Positions 16,255 through 24,340 of a stretch of 38,935 nucleotides of DNA are shown here, piece after piece. The position numbers were made by a program, and so were the translations under genes. Origin of the DNA: Tardiphaga sp. GTDB taxonomy: Bacteria; Pseudomonadota; Alphaproteobacteria; Rhizobiales; Xanthobacteraceae. Each line of letters starts with the position of its first letter. The first letter of the stretch is position 1. The notes under the pieces were generated by a model. That model ran no database searches. It was not told the DNA's origin and saw only the letters and a list, made by a program, of their open reading frames with translations. The DNA lies in contig NZ_JAQGJD010000054.1 of the NCBI RefSeq assembly GCF_028290785.1, positions 1-38,935 of the forward strand. The letters are read 5' to 3'.

Positions 16255-16748
16255 GATCGACCGCGTTAGTGCGCATCTCCGTTGGCGTCGTGGTCGAACG
16301 TCGCGCCGCCAAAAGCCAGTGGGCCGACTATCTGTGGCGGCCGGTGTCGGTGCTGATCGGCACGCCCGCCGCCGCGCCGTGGACGCCGATCGAAACGACG
16401 GCGGAGGCGACACTGTTCTACGCTGGCGACGCAACGATCGAGCTGCATCGTACCGAGACGGTATATTACCGCGATAATATCACATCGGACGCGCCGACAT
16501 TGTGGGTGGTGCTGCAGCCAGCATTCTCAGAATTTCCATACCGGGTGCTGTCGGTCACCGCCGACCCCGGCGAGGGGGAAGCCTTCACCGACGGCGGCGA
16601 CAATATCGTTGAGGCCCTGCCGATGCCGGCGCATGTGCTCGAAACGGTGCGCCAGTTCATTTTAGATCATCATGTCGAGCGGCCGTTCCGGAAGCGTCGG
16701 CGGACGCCGTCAGATGCGCTCGGCCCCGAGACGGACACAGGTACATGA
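16251..16748 (+). CDS. DUF3305 domain protein
   Basis: This 165-residue protein has the DUF3305 core, starting ISVGVVVERRAAKSQWADYLWRPVSVLIG and including EIHRTETVYYRDN-like and LWVVLQP segments. Database entries for this family sometimes mention molybdopterin-guanine dinucleotide biosynthesis, but no nucleotide-binding motif is visible here. It pairs with DUF3306 in FDH gene clusters. The start is uncertain: TTG at 16251 overlaps the previous stop, and GTG at 16269 would remove six residues. The 4-base overlap with the following gene supports co-translation. Confidence 0.75.
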   Translation: MRSTALVRISVGVVVERRAAKSQWADYLWRPVSVLIGTPAAAPWTPIETTAEATLFYAGDATIELHRTETVYYRDNITSDAPTLWVVLQPAFSEFPYRVLSVTADPGEGEAFTDGGDNIVEALPMPAHVLETVRQFILDHHVERPFRKRRRTPSDALGPETDTGT

Positions 16749-17383
16749 GCACAACCGAAAATTTCGTCAGCCGGTGGTCGCGGCTGAAGCGCGAACCGGA
16801 GGCGGCGCCTAAAGCCGAGTTGCCGCCAGTGGAGGCTGAAGCGCTCGAAGGCGAGCCGCGCGCGCTTGTCGATGTGCAACCTGTCGGTGAGGTAGAACCT
16901 GCGTTCGATCCGGCCAGCCTGCCGTCGATCGAGTCGATCGGAATCGACACCGATATTCGCGGCTTTCTGCACCCGCGGGTGCCGCCGGAGCTGGCGCGGG
17001 CCGCGTTGCGGCAGACATGGGCAAGCGATCCTGCGATCCGCGACTTCATCGGCATCGCAGAGAACCAGTGGGATTTCAACGACCAGACTTCCATCTTTGG
17101 ATTCGGCCCGATGCGCGCCACGGACAATGTTCCGGCACTGTTGGCGCAGGCGCTGGGGAAGTTGGAGGACATCGCGGAAAGGGTGATTGCGACGGCGGAT
17201 CCCGTGCTGACACAACCTGACGCGGCCGCGAATGGTCAGCGTGACCTGCCGCCGGTGACGGAGGCCGCGTTGCAAGCGGGCGACGACAGTCCCATACCAG
17301 TTGCCGCCCGTGATGGTCCGGTCGCTGTCGCCGACGAATTGCCGCGCCGGCCACGGCAGCACGGCGGAGCCTTACCGCAATGA
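16745..17383 (+). CDS. DUF3306 domain protein
   Basis: This 212-residue protein starts with ENFVSRWSRLKRE, the family signature. An acidic, proline-rich linker follows, then the conserved core DPASLPSIESIGIDTDIRGF, FLHPRVPPELARAALRQTWA and a short DPAIRDFIGIAENQWDFN segment. The last third is low-complexity and probably disordered. Such proteins occur only with DUF3305 partners in FDH clusters. A docking or adaptor role is possible, but none is proven. It overlaps its neighbours by 4 bases on both sides. Confidence 0.75.
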   Translation: MSTTENFVSRWSRLKREPEAAPKAELPPVEAEALEGEPRALVDVQPVGEVEPAFDPASLPSIESIGIDTDIRGFLHPRVPPELARAALRQTWASDPAIRDFIGIAENQWDFNDQTSIFGFGPMRATDNVPALLAQALGKLEDIAERVIATADPVLTQPDAAANGQRDLPPVTEAALQAGDDSPIPVAARDGPVAVADELPRRPRQHGGALPQ

Positions 17384-17970
17384 ATTCCGAGCCGGATATC
17401 ATCGATGAACTTGATCACGCACGCGCGCAAGAATATGCGCTGCTGGCGACCTTGCTGGTGCGCAATCCCGACGCCGACGTGCTGCGGCGGCTCGCTTTGC
17501 TGGGAGGCGACGACAGTCCGCTGGGCGCTGCCCATGCGGCGCTCGGCGTCGCCGCGGCGAGCGCTAGCGCCGAGACCGTGCGGCGAGAGTATTTCGACCT
17601 GTTCGCTGGCCTCGGCGAGAATGGGCTGATGCCCTACGCCTCATTCTATCTGTCCGGGTCGCTGTACGGCCGGCCGCTGGCGCGGCTGCGCAATACTCTG
17701 CAGGACTTGGGGATTGAGCGGGTCGCTCAGTCAGAGCCGGAGGACCACGCGGCGGTCGTCTGCGAGATCATGGCCGGCCTGACAGGCGGCGCCATTCCGG
17801 CTCCAGCCGGCACCGACCGCGCGTTCTTCAAGGCCCATGTGGGGTCGTGGATCAGGCTGTTTTTCGCCGATCTGGAGAAGTCGAACGCGACAGCGTTCTA
17901 CACCCATGTCGGCGCATTCGGCCGCGTCTTCATCGACATCGAAACCGAAGCTTTTGCGTTCGCCAACTGA
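17380..17970 (+). CDS. TorD/DmsD-family molecular chaperone
   Basis: This 196-residue all-helical protein of the TorD family binds immature molybdoenzymes and their Tat signals. Hallmarks seen are the early helix ARAQEYALLATLLVRNPD, EYFDLFAGLGENGLMPYASFYL near residues 70-90, the EPEDHAAVVCEIMAGL motif (family E-PDH) near 120, and FFKAHVGSWIRLFFADLE near 150. It closes the plus-strand accessory operon. The natural client is the exported FdhA encoded at 6449-9403, from which it is separated by oxdC and the ferredoxin gene. Confidence 0.88.
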   Translation: MNSEPDIIDELDHARAQEYALLATLLVRNPDADVLRRLALLGGDDSPLGAAHAALGVAAASASAETVRREYFDLFAGLGENGLMPYASFYLSGSLYGRPLARLRNTLQDLGIERVAQSEPEDHAAVVCEIMAGLTGGAIPAPAGTDRAFFKAHVGSWIRLFFADLEKSNATAFYTHVGAFGRVFIDIETEAFAFAN

Positions 17971-18068
17971 ACTCCAGGTAGATGCCGACCCGCAAATCGA
18001 CAAACCGCGTCTGTTGTTCTAGTCTCAATCCTTGCCGGCCACGTGCCAGACCAGTCTGGAGACCTCCG

Positions 18069-18194
18069 ATGCGCGCGTTCATCGCTGCTTGTTTGGTGGC
18101 AATCATTCTTGCGGTCGGTGCGGCGGCCGTGCTCGACGCGTTTGTACAAAAATCGTCAGCCGACGCCTTCGCCAAGTCCAGCGCCCGAATTTGA
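18069..18194 (+). CDS. Small single-pass membrane protein (41 residues)
   Basis: MRAFIAACLVAIILAVGAAA starts a very short protein with one hydrophobic segment (about 3-21) and a serine-rich polar tail ending SSARI. A GGAG ribosome-binding site (18057-18060) lies eight bases before the ATG. Similar tiny proteins are common in the Bradyrhizobium group. It lies 98 bases after the TorD-like gene, same direction. Function is unknown. It is supported by start context and membrane-helix pattern only. Confidence 0.6.
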   Translation: MRAFIAACLVAIILAVGAAAVLDAFVQKSSADAFAKSSARI

Positions 18195-18218
18195 CCGGTC
18201 ACGGCGGTAGGCCGTGCG

Positions 18219-18503
18219 TTACTTGGTTTCGACGATCGTCTTAGACGCGCCATCGGGGGCGGCCTGCATCCCGGGGGGCGACTGACCCTGCGGGCTGTCT
18301 GCCGGCGCACCTCCGGCCTCGGTGGTGATCGGCCCGGTCCAGCCCTGCGGCTGTAGCTGCCCCTTGTTGCTTTCCGGCAGTACTGTTCGCCCGGTGCTAT
18401 ACTGCGAATCTCCTGGCTTCTTATCGTCTGACTTGGTTCCGGTCTGCGCGGATGCGGCAGAGATGACAGCGAAGGTCGATAGGAGAAGGACGGCGATACG
18501 CAT
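18219..18503 (-). CDS. Small secreted hypothetical protein
   Basis: This 94-residue protein begins MRIAVLLLSTFAVISAASAQ, a clear Sec signal peptide with cleavage after ASA. The mature part is polar, rich in glycine, proline, glutamine and serine (KPGDSQYSTGRTVLP, GGAPADSPQGQSPPG), and probably unstructured in the periplasm. It has no known domain. It lies on the minus strand, 249 bases beyond the fdsA stop (18504-18752), so it could be co-transcribed with fds genes or stand alone. GGAG-like bases precede the start. Confidence 0.65.
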   Translation of the reverse strand: MRIAVLLLSTFAVISAASAQTGTKSDDKKPGDSQYSTGRTVLPESNKGQLQPQGWTGPITTEAGGAPADSPQGQSPPGMQAAPDGASKTIVETK

Positions 18504-18752
18504 GGCGGCGCTCCTGATTTCAGGGAGAAGCGCCGAGCCCGACCTTGGTTCCCTATGACCGAGAGCATCGGTGGCCTTTGTCCGTGTGCCCCACAGACGT
18601 AGTTCTGTCCGGCAAGATCATCTTCCTCAACGTCTGGCAGCGGATGATAAACGACAATCCAACACCGGTTGCGGTATCCGCCGTCGCTCGCCATCAGGGT
18701 GATGGCGTCGCTGATTCCGCCGTTGTGGGCATGCTGTTGTTCAGCCGCCGGC

Positions 18753-21638
18753 TCACTCTGCAGCCGCACGCACCTCGGCGCGCTCGGCCCTGACCGCGCA
18801 GAACTTGAACTCTGGGATCTTGCCAAAGGGATCCAGAGCCGGATTGGTCAGCAGATTGGCTGCCGCCTCGGCGTAGCAGAAAGGCATGAATACCATGTTC
18901 TCTGGGACGTCGCGGTCGGAGCGCACCTTGATCTCAACTGCGCCACGGCGCGTTTCCAGCCGAACGAAGTCTCCCGGCAAGACCTGCATGCGCCGCATGT
19001 CCTTGGGCGACATGAACGCCACCGCCTCGGGCTCAATCTGATCGAGCACGCTGGAACGTCGTGTCATCGACCCTGTATGCCAGTGCTCAAGCACGCGCCC
19101 GGTCGATAGCACCATGGGGTAGGCATCGTCAGGCAACTCGTCCGGCGGCAGCACGTGAGCAGGTACGATTTTGCCACGGCCACTGACAGTCGGGAAACCG
19201 GTGGTAAAGATGATCTCGTTCCCGGGTTTGTCGGGAGCGTTTACCGGATAGGTCACCGCTCCTTCCCGCTCCAGGCGCTCCCACGTGATGTTTTTCAGCG
19301 AGGGCATCACTTCGGTCATTTCCGCGAAGACGTCAGCCGGCCCCGTGTAATTCCAGTCCAAGCCCATCCGCTTGCCGATCTCCTGGATGATCCAAAGGTC
19401 CTGCCGTGCGTCCCCCGGCGGCTTGATGACCTCGCGGGCCAGCTGCACGCGGCGGTCTGTATTGGTAAAGGTGCCGATCTTCTCGGCAAACGCCGACGCC
19501 GGGAGGATTACGTCGGCATGAAACGCGGTTTCAGTGACGAATAGGTCCTGCACCACCAGATGGTCGAGCTTGGCCAGAGCGTCGCGGGCGTGCTGCACGT
19601 CCGGGTCCGACATTGCAGGGTTTTCGCCCTCAATGAACATACCGCTGATCTCGCCGGCGTGGATAGCGTGGATGATTTCCACCACGGTGAGGCCGCGGTT
19701 GGGGTCGAGATCGTAGTGCCACAGACGCTCAAACGGCTCGCGCAGGTCGGTGCGGCCGACCGGCTGGTAATCGGGAAGGAACATCGGAATCAAACCGGCA
19801 TCTGACGCGCCCTGCACGTTGTTCTGGCCCCGCAGAGGGTGCAATCCGGTGCCTGGGCGGCCAATCTGACCCGTGATCAAAGCCAGCGCGATCAGGCAGC
19901 GTGCGTTGTCGGTGCCATGGACGTGCTGGCTGATGCCCATGCCCCAGAAAATGAGCGAAGCGCGCGAGCGCGCATACATTCGCGCGACCTCGCGCAGGCT
20001 ATCTGCGGGGATGCCGCAGATCGGCTCCATCTTCTCCGGCGTGAATTCGACGATGCGCGTCTTCAGATCGTCGAAGCCCTCGGTGTAGCCCGCGATGTAT
20101 TGCTCGTCGGTCAGGCCCTCGGTGATAATGACGTTCAGCAATGCATTCAGCATCGCGACGTCGCTGCCCGGCTTGAACTGCAGGTGCTTGTGCGCATGGC
20201 GCGAAAGGGTCTGCCGGCGCGGATCCATCACGATCAGCTTGGCGCCCCGTTTGGCGGCGTTCTTGATGTAGGTCGCCGCCACGGGGTGGTTGATGGTCGG
20301 ATTGGCGCCGATCACGATAATGACTTCAGCGTCCATCGCGGCGGCGAAAGGGGCCGACACCGCGCCGGAATTCAGGCCTTCCATGAGCGCCGCCACCGAG
20401 GAGGCGTGGCACAGCCGGGTGCAATGATCGACGTTGTTGGAGCCGAAGCCGGTGCGCACCAGCTTCTGGAACAGGTAAGCCTCCTCGTTGGAGCCCTTAG
20501 CCGAGCCGAATCCGGCCAGCGCCTTGACGCCCTTCTCGTCGCGGATCTTGACGAGGCCCTTCGCAGCGATGTCCAGCGCCTCTTCCCACGACGCCTCGCG
20601 GAAATGGGTGAACGGATTCGCCGGATCGACTTGGTCGTTGCCGTCCTTCTTCGCATTGGGTAGCCGCACCAGCGGCTTGGTCAGGCGATGTGGATGGTGG
20701 ATGTAGTCGAAGCCGAAGCGACCCTTGACGCAGAGCCGGTTGTGATTGGCCGGGCCATCGCGGCCCTCGGCATAGATGATCTTCTCTTCCTTGACCTGAT
20801 AGGTCACTTGGCAGCCGACGCCGCAGAACGGGCAGAGCGAATCGACCTTCCGGTCCGCGTAGACGGTGCGAGTCTGCTTCTCGTCGAGGAGCGCCGCCGG
20901 CATCAGCGCTCCGGTGGGGCAGGCCTGGACGCATTCGCCACACGCCACGCAGGTCGATTCACCCATCGGATCATCGAAGTCAAAGACGATCTTGGCATCG
21001 GCATTACGATACGCCATACCGATCACGTCGTTGACTTGGACTTCGCGGCACGCGCGCACGCACAGGCCGCACTGGATACAGGCGTCGAGATTGACCCGCA
21101 TCGCGGGATGGCTGGCATCGCCGGCCCAACGCTCGGCGGCGGGGAAACGGCTTTCCGTGACTTCGATCTTTTCCGCCCAGTTCCAAAACTTGGAATCCGG
21201 ATCATGCGAAGTCGATCGCGCCGGCTGGTCCGCTACCAGAAGCTCCATCACCATCTTCTGCGCGGAAACGGCGCGCGCGCTCTCGGTCTTCACCTTCATA
21301 CCGACGCTGGGTGTCCGCTTGCATGATGCTGCCAGCACCCGCTCGCCTTCGACTTCCACCATGCAGGCGCGGCAATTCCCGTCCGGGCGATAGTCCGGCT
21401 CGGGCGAATAGCACAGATGCGGAATTTCCCGGCCCTGGCGTTTTGCGACCTGCCAGATGGTCTCCCCCACGGCGGCCTCCACCTGCCTGCCGTCGAGCTC
21501 GAAGGTTATCGTCTGCGCCTTGGAGCGGTGCTGGTCGGTATGCGAAACGTTGGGCTTTCCGTCAGGCATATTTCGGCCGCCTGCGGCGCCTTTCGCGTCG
21601 TGGCCATAACCTTGCGGCGTCGGGCTGTCGGTGCTCAT
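18753..21638 (-). CDS. fdsA: NAD-dependent formate dehydrogenase catalytic subunit (FdsA type)
   Basis: This 961-residue cytoplasmic catalytic subunit uses a bis-MGD Mo or W centre. The N-terminal NuoG-like part binds a [2Fe-2S] cluster (C76, C89, C92, C106). Two ferredoxin-type clusters (C187/190/193/197 and C230/233/236/240) and the cluster next to the active site (C269, C272, C276, C303) follow. The metal ligand is C410 in TRLCHASS with H411. There is no Tat signal. The first 35 residues are an unusual polar extension. GAGG lies upstream of the ATG. It follows the FdsGB-fusion gene by 28 bases. No fdsD or fdsC gene lies next to it. The fdhD gene at 27235 probably serves instead. Confidence 0.93.
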   Translation of the reverse strand: MSTDSPTPQGYGHDAKGAAGGRNMPDGKPNVSHTDQHRSKAQTITFELDGRQVEAAVGETIWQVAKRQGREIPHLCYSPEPDYRPDGNCRACMVEVEGERVLAASCKRTPSVGMKVKTESARAVSAQKMVMELLVADQPARSTSHDPDSKFWNWAEKIEVTESRFPAAERWAGDASHPAMRVNLDACIQCGLCVRACREVQVNDVIGMAYRNADAKIVFDFDDPMGESTCVACGECVQACPTGALMPAALLDEKQTRTVYADRKVDSLCPFCGVGCQVTYQVKEEKIIYAEGRDGPANHNRLCVKGRFGFDYIHHPHRLTKPLVRLPNAKKDGNDQVDPANPFTHFREASWEEALDIAAKGLVKIRDEKGVKALAGFGSAKGSNEEAYLFQKLVRTGFGSNNVDHCTRLCHASSVAALMEGLNSGAVSAPFAAAMDAEVIIVIGANPTINHPVAATYIKNAAKRGAKLIVMDPRRQTLSRHAHKHLQFKPGSDVAMLNALLNVIITEGLTDEQYIAGYTEGFDDLKTRIVEFTPEKMEPICGIPADSLREVARMYARSRASLIFWGMGISQHVHGTDNARCLIALALITGQIGRPGTGLHPLRGQNNVQGASDAGLIPMFLPDYQPVGRTDLREPFERLWHYDLDPNRGLTVVEIIHAIHAGEISGMFIEGENPAMSDPDVQHARDALAKLDHLVVQDLFVTETAFHADVILPASAFAEKIGTFTNTDRRVQLAREVIKPPGDARQDLWIIQEIGKRMGLDWNYTGPADVFAEMTEVMPSLKNITWERLEREGAVTYPVNAPDKPGNEIIFTTGFPTVSGRGKIVPAHVLPPDELPDDAYPMVLSTGRVLEHWHTGSMTRRSSVLDQIEPEAVAFMSPKDMRRMQVLPGDFVRLETRRGAVEIKVRSDRDVPENMVFMPFCYAEAAANLLTNPALDPFGKIPEFKFCAVRAERAEVRAAAE

Positions 21639-21666
21639 CTCAAAACCTCGCGGGATACCTTGCAGG

Positions 21667-23373
21667 TCATTCGGCGGCTTCCTTGGGCATGAACTCGTCC
21701 GGGAAGTATTTGATCACTGTGGTCAGCGGATTCGACGCGGCCTGACCGAGGCCGCAGATAGAAGCGTCTCGCATCGCCTGGCTCAATTCGTCGAGCAGCC
21801 CAGTGTTCCAGACGCCCTGCTGCATCAGCTGTGCGGCCTTCTGGGTTCCGACCCGGCAAGGGGTGCACTGGCCGCAGCTCTCGTCCTCGAAAAAACGCAT
21901 TAGATTCAACGCGGCATGCTTGACGTCGTCCTGGTCGGAGAGAATCACCACCGCGGCAGATCCGATGAAACAGCCGTATTTCTCAAGCGTGCCAAAATCG
22001 AGCGGAATGTCGTCCATCGAAGCCGGTAAAATGCCGCCGGACGCGCCGCCTGGCAGGTAGGCGCGAAAGCCGTGGCCGTCCGCCATTCCGCCGCAGAACT
22101 CGTCGATGAGCTCGCGCACGGTGACGCCAGCCGGAGCCAGTTTCACCCCGGGGTTTTTCACCCGACCCGACACCGAGTAGCTGCGCAGACCTTTACGCTC
22201 GTTGCGGCCCTGACCGGCCCACCAGTCCGGGCCTTTCTCTACGATGTCGCGCACCCAGAACAGCGTCTCGATATTATTGATCAGCGTCGGCAGGCCGAAG
22301 AGGCCGACCTGAAACGGATAAGGCGGCTTGTGCCGAGGCAGACCGCGCTTCCCCTCGATGCTTTCCAGCAGCGCGGATTCCTCGCCGCAGATATAGGCGC
22401 CGGCGCCGCGCCGTAGGTGCAGAGCGGGTCCGCCCGGGGGCAGTTTCGCGATCTCGCGTTCGAGGATCTCGCGGGCGGCGGGATATTCGTCGCGGATGTA
22501 GATGTAGACCTCGGCGGCCTGCACCACGTGGGCGCCGATCAGCATCCCTTCGATGAAACGGTGCGGGTCCGTTTCGAGATAGAAGCGGTCCTTGAACGTG
22601 CCTGGTTCGCCCTCGTCGCCGTTGATCGCCATCAATCGCGGACCGGGCTCGCCGAGCACCGCACGCCATTTCCGACCGGTGGGAAACCCGGCGCCGCCGA
22701 GGCCACGCAGGCTGGCATCATCTAGCGCCTTCAGCAGGTCCTCCGTCGCGAATTCACCGGAGCGCAGCCGCTGCAGCAGTTGGTAACCGCCGCCGGCGAG
22801 GTAGGCGTCGTAATCGGCATAGGCGGGCAGGTGTGCATGGAAGTCGCCCGTGATCTCTGCAAGAACGCTCGCAGCCGTGGCGTGGTCGACGAAGCGGTGG
22901 CCGACCTCAGCCGCCGGTGCCGTATCGCAGCGTCCGACGCAAGGTGCGCGCACCACGCGAACACCCGGACCCGTGCTGGACTGCAGCTCTTGCAGCAGGG
23001 TCTCGGCACCGAGCATCGCGCAAGTAAGGGAGTCGCATACACGGATCGTCAGCGCCGGTACGTCCGGCTCTCCTTCCTTCACAACATCGAAATGTGCGTA
23101 GAAGGTCGCAGTCTCGAACACCTCGGCAAAAGCCAGCTTCATCTCGTCGGCGAGTGCGGCGAGATGTGCAGCGGAAATCTGCCCGTACGTATCCTGGATG
23201 AGATGCAGATGTTCGATCAGCAGGTCGCGCCGACGCGGTCGCGCCCCGAGCAGAAGCTCGATCTCATGCGCCGCCCGAGGATCGATCTGGCGGCCCTTCG
23301 GCGTCGACTTAGCGCGCCGCCGGCCTTCACCCGGATGTTCGAATGAGCGGACCTTTTGCACGTCATTACTCAT
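21667..23373 (-). CDS. Formate dehydrogenase NADH-forming subunit, FdsG-FdsB fusion
   Basis: This 568-residue diaphorase subunit passes electrons from FdsA to NAD+. The first part (about 35-185) is a NuoE/FdsG-like [2Fe-2S] domain with ligands in RVCDSLTCAMLG and APCVGRCDTAPA. The second part (about 215-560) is NuoF/FdsB-like, with the FMN/NAD glycine motif LRGLGGAGFPTGRKW, GAGAYICGEESALLESIEG, and a [4Fe-4S] site in ESCGQCTPC plus a later CGLG. In the canonical fds operon these are two genes (fdsG and fdsB). Here they are one. It is first in a two-gene operon with fdsA. A candidate sigma-54 promoter lies about 50-60 bases upstream. Confidence 0.92.
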   Translation of the reverse strand: MSNDVQKVRSFEHPGEGRRRAKSTPKGRQIDPRAAHEIELLLGARPRRRDLLIEHLHLIQDTYGQISAAHLAALADEMKLAFAEVFETATFYAHFDVVKEGEPDVPALTIRVCDSLTCAMLGAETLLQELQSSTGPGVRVVRAPCVGRCDTAPAAEVGHRFVDHATAASVLAEITGDFHAHLPAYADYDAYLAGGGYQLLQRLRSGEFATEDLLKALDDASLRGLGGAGFPTGRKWRAVLGEPGPRLMAINGDEGEPGTFKDRFYLETDPHRFIEGMLIGAHVVQAAEVYIYIRDEYPAAREILEREIAKLPPGGPALHLRRGAGAYICGEESALLESIEGKRGLPRHKPPYPFQVGLFGLPTLINNIETLFWVRDIVEKGPDWWAGQGRNERKGLRSYSVSGRVKNPGVKLAPAGVTVRELIDEFCGGMADGHGFRAYLPGGASGGILPASMDDIPLDFGTLEKYGCFIGSAAVVILSDQDDVKHAALNLMRFFEDESCGQCTPCRVGTQKAAQLMQQGVWNTGLLDELSQAMRDASICGLGQAASNPLTTVIKYFPDEFMPKEAAE

Positions 23374-23419
23374 CGGACATCTCGATTTTTCAAGATTTTA
23401 TCGCTCAACACTAAAGCAT

Positions 23420-23436
23420 GGCATGCCACATGCCAA
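23420..23436 (-). promoter_or_regulatory. Candidate sigma-54 promoter upstream of the fds operon
   Basis: On the minus strand, TTGGCATGTGGCATGCC has the GG-N10-GC spacing of sigma-54 promoters and matches the TTGGCA half exactly. The -12 half (ATGCC) is weaker than TTGCW. It would start transcription near 23408, leaving a leader of about 35 bases. The site also contains the palindrome GGCATGCC, so a repressor site is an alternative. Confidence 0.35.
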
Positions 23437-23583
23437 GAGTAGAATCCAGTTCGTATCGATGGGCGGGCAGGGTGCATGGGCCGCCGAACGCGCAGAGGCT
23501 CCCTTAAAACATCAGCTTAAGCAATTAGCCTGACGGCGGATCCCTTTAGGTTCGACACCGTTGCTCAACCGTCAGACGACGGC

Positions 23584-24078
23584 TTAGATCTCAACGGCGA
23601 GCGCCTTTATCATCGCCGCGATGGCCGGGATGTCATCGAGGTGAGCTACCGGCAGTGTTGTTTCGACGCTTGAATCGGTCGCAATCCCGACAATATCAGG
23701 GTCATCAGGAAATAGCGTTGGCTTGCCGTTGTTGGTGCGATGCACCTCGATCTTTCGGTACCGCTCCGATTTGAAGCCTTCGACGATCACAAGCTCGACC
23801 GAAGACAGTTTTGCCAGCAGTTGTGGCAACGCCGGTTCGGCGGCACCGTCGAGTTCGTGCATGAGCGCCCAGCGTCTGCTCGAAGAGACCAGCACCTCGG
23901 CTGCGCCCGCTTGCCGGTGCCGCCAAGAGTCCTTGCCTGGCACATCCACGTCGAAATCGTGATGAGCATGCTTGACGACCGAAACGCGCATATTTTCCGC
24001 GATAAAATGCGGAATTAGGCGCGTCAGCAGCGTCGTTTTTCCGGCGCCGCTCCATCCTGCCAACCCGATGACCTTCAT
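23584..24078 (-). CDS. mobB: Molybdopterin-guanine dinucleotide biosynthesis adaptor MobB
   Basis: This protein of about 164 residues has a P-loop near its start (GLAGWSGAGKTTLL), the VSVVKHAHHDFDVDVPGKDS segment and the ELVIVEGFKSERYRKIEVHR Walker-B-like region, typical of MobB. It is a GTP-binding helper of MobA, which attaches GMP to molybdopterin to form the guanine dinucleotide cofactor that both dehydrogenases need. The ATG at 24078 is chosen because GGAG lies six bases upstream and the family begins at this point. The frame is open further upstream (to 24138). It is divergent from tupB, sharing a 248-base control region. Confidence 0.88.
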   Translation of the reverse strand: MKVIGLAGWSGAGKTTLLTRLIPHFIAENMRVSVVKHAHHDFDVDVPGKDSWRHRQAGAAEVLVSSSRRWALMHELDGAAEPALPQLLAKLSSVELVIVEGFKSERYRKIEVHRTNNGKPTLFPDDPDIVGIATDSSVETTLPVAHLDDIPAIAAMIKALAVEI

Positions 24079-24282
24079 CGCTCGCTCCATCGCCCTTAGG
24101 GCCGTTTTAGTTTCCACCAGTGCAGGCGCGGAGCTCAATCCTCGTCGCTTGCGGGCCGACGGGCCGGTCCGCAGCTCTTAAAAGCGAAGACTTCCTCACG
24201 TAAGCTCGAGTGCGCGCAGAATGACGAGAAAGAAAGCGATTGGCGGCATGCGCGCGGAACGCACCGCAACTGACGTGAGCAC

Positions 24283-24306
24283 GACATTGTCCCATCGCAC
24301 AATGTC
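24283..24306. promoter_or_regulatory. Inverted repeat in the mobB-tupB divergent region (candidate operator)
   Basis: GACATTGT-N8-ACAATGTC is a perfect 8-base inverted repeat with an 8-base spacer, located 21 bases before the tupB ATG and about 200 bases from the mobB start. The shape is that of a dimeric regulator site; a metal-oxyanion-responsive regulator of the ModE or TunR kind would be logical. The sequence is not the E. coli ModE consensus. A small mRNA hairpin is the alternative. Confidence 0.45.
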
Positions 24307-24315
24307 CATGCGTTT

Positions 24316-24340
24316 CATCATACCGAATGTCGTTTCCTCC
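24316..24340 (+). promoter_or_regulatory. Leader motif shared with the fdhX upstream region
   Basis: CATCATACC followed by GA and ATGTCGTTTCCTCC repeats the element at 6151-6176 with one substitution in the second block and one length change. Here the ATG inside the motif (24327) is the only in-frame ATG ahead of the conserved TupB sequence, so the motif may be either leader or coding. Confidence 0.4.

Noticed and set aside
17930-18826. Open frame of 298 codons on the minus strand, examined as a possible fdsD
   Set aside because: It overlaps the secreted-protein gene, the TorD-like gene end and fdsA in other frames. The sequence has no resemblance to the FDH delta subunit.
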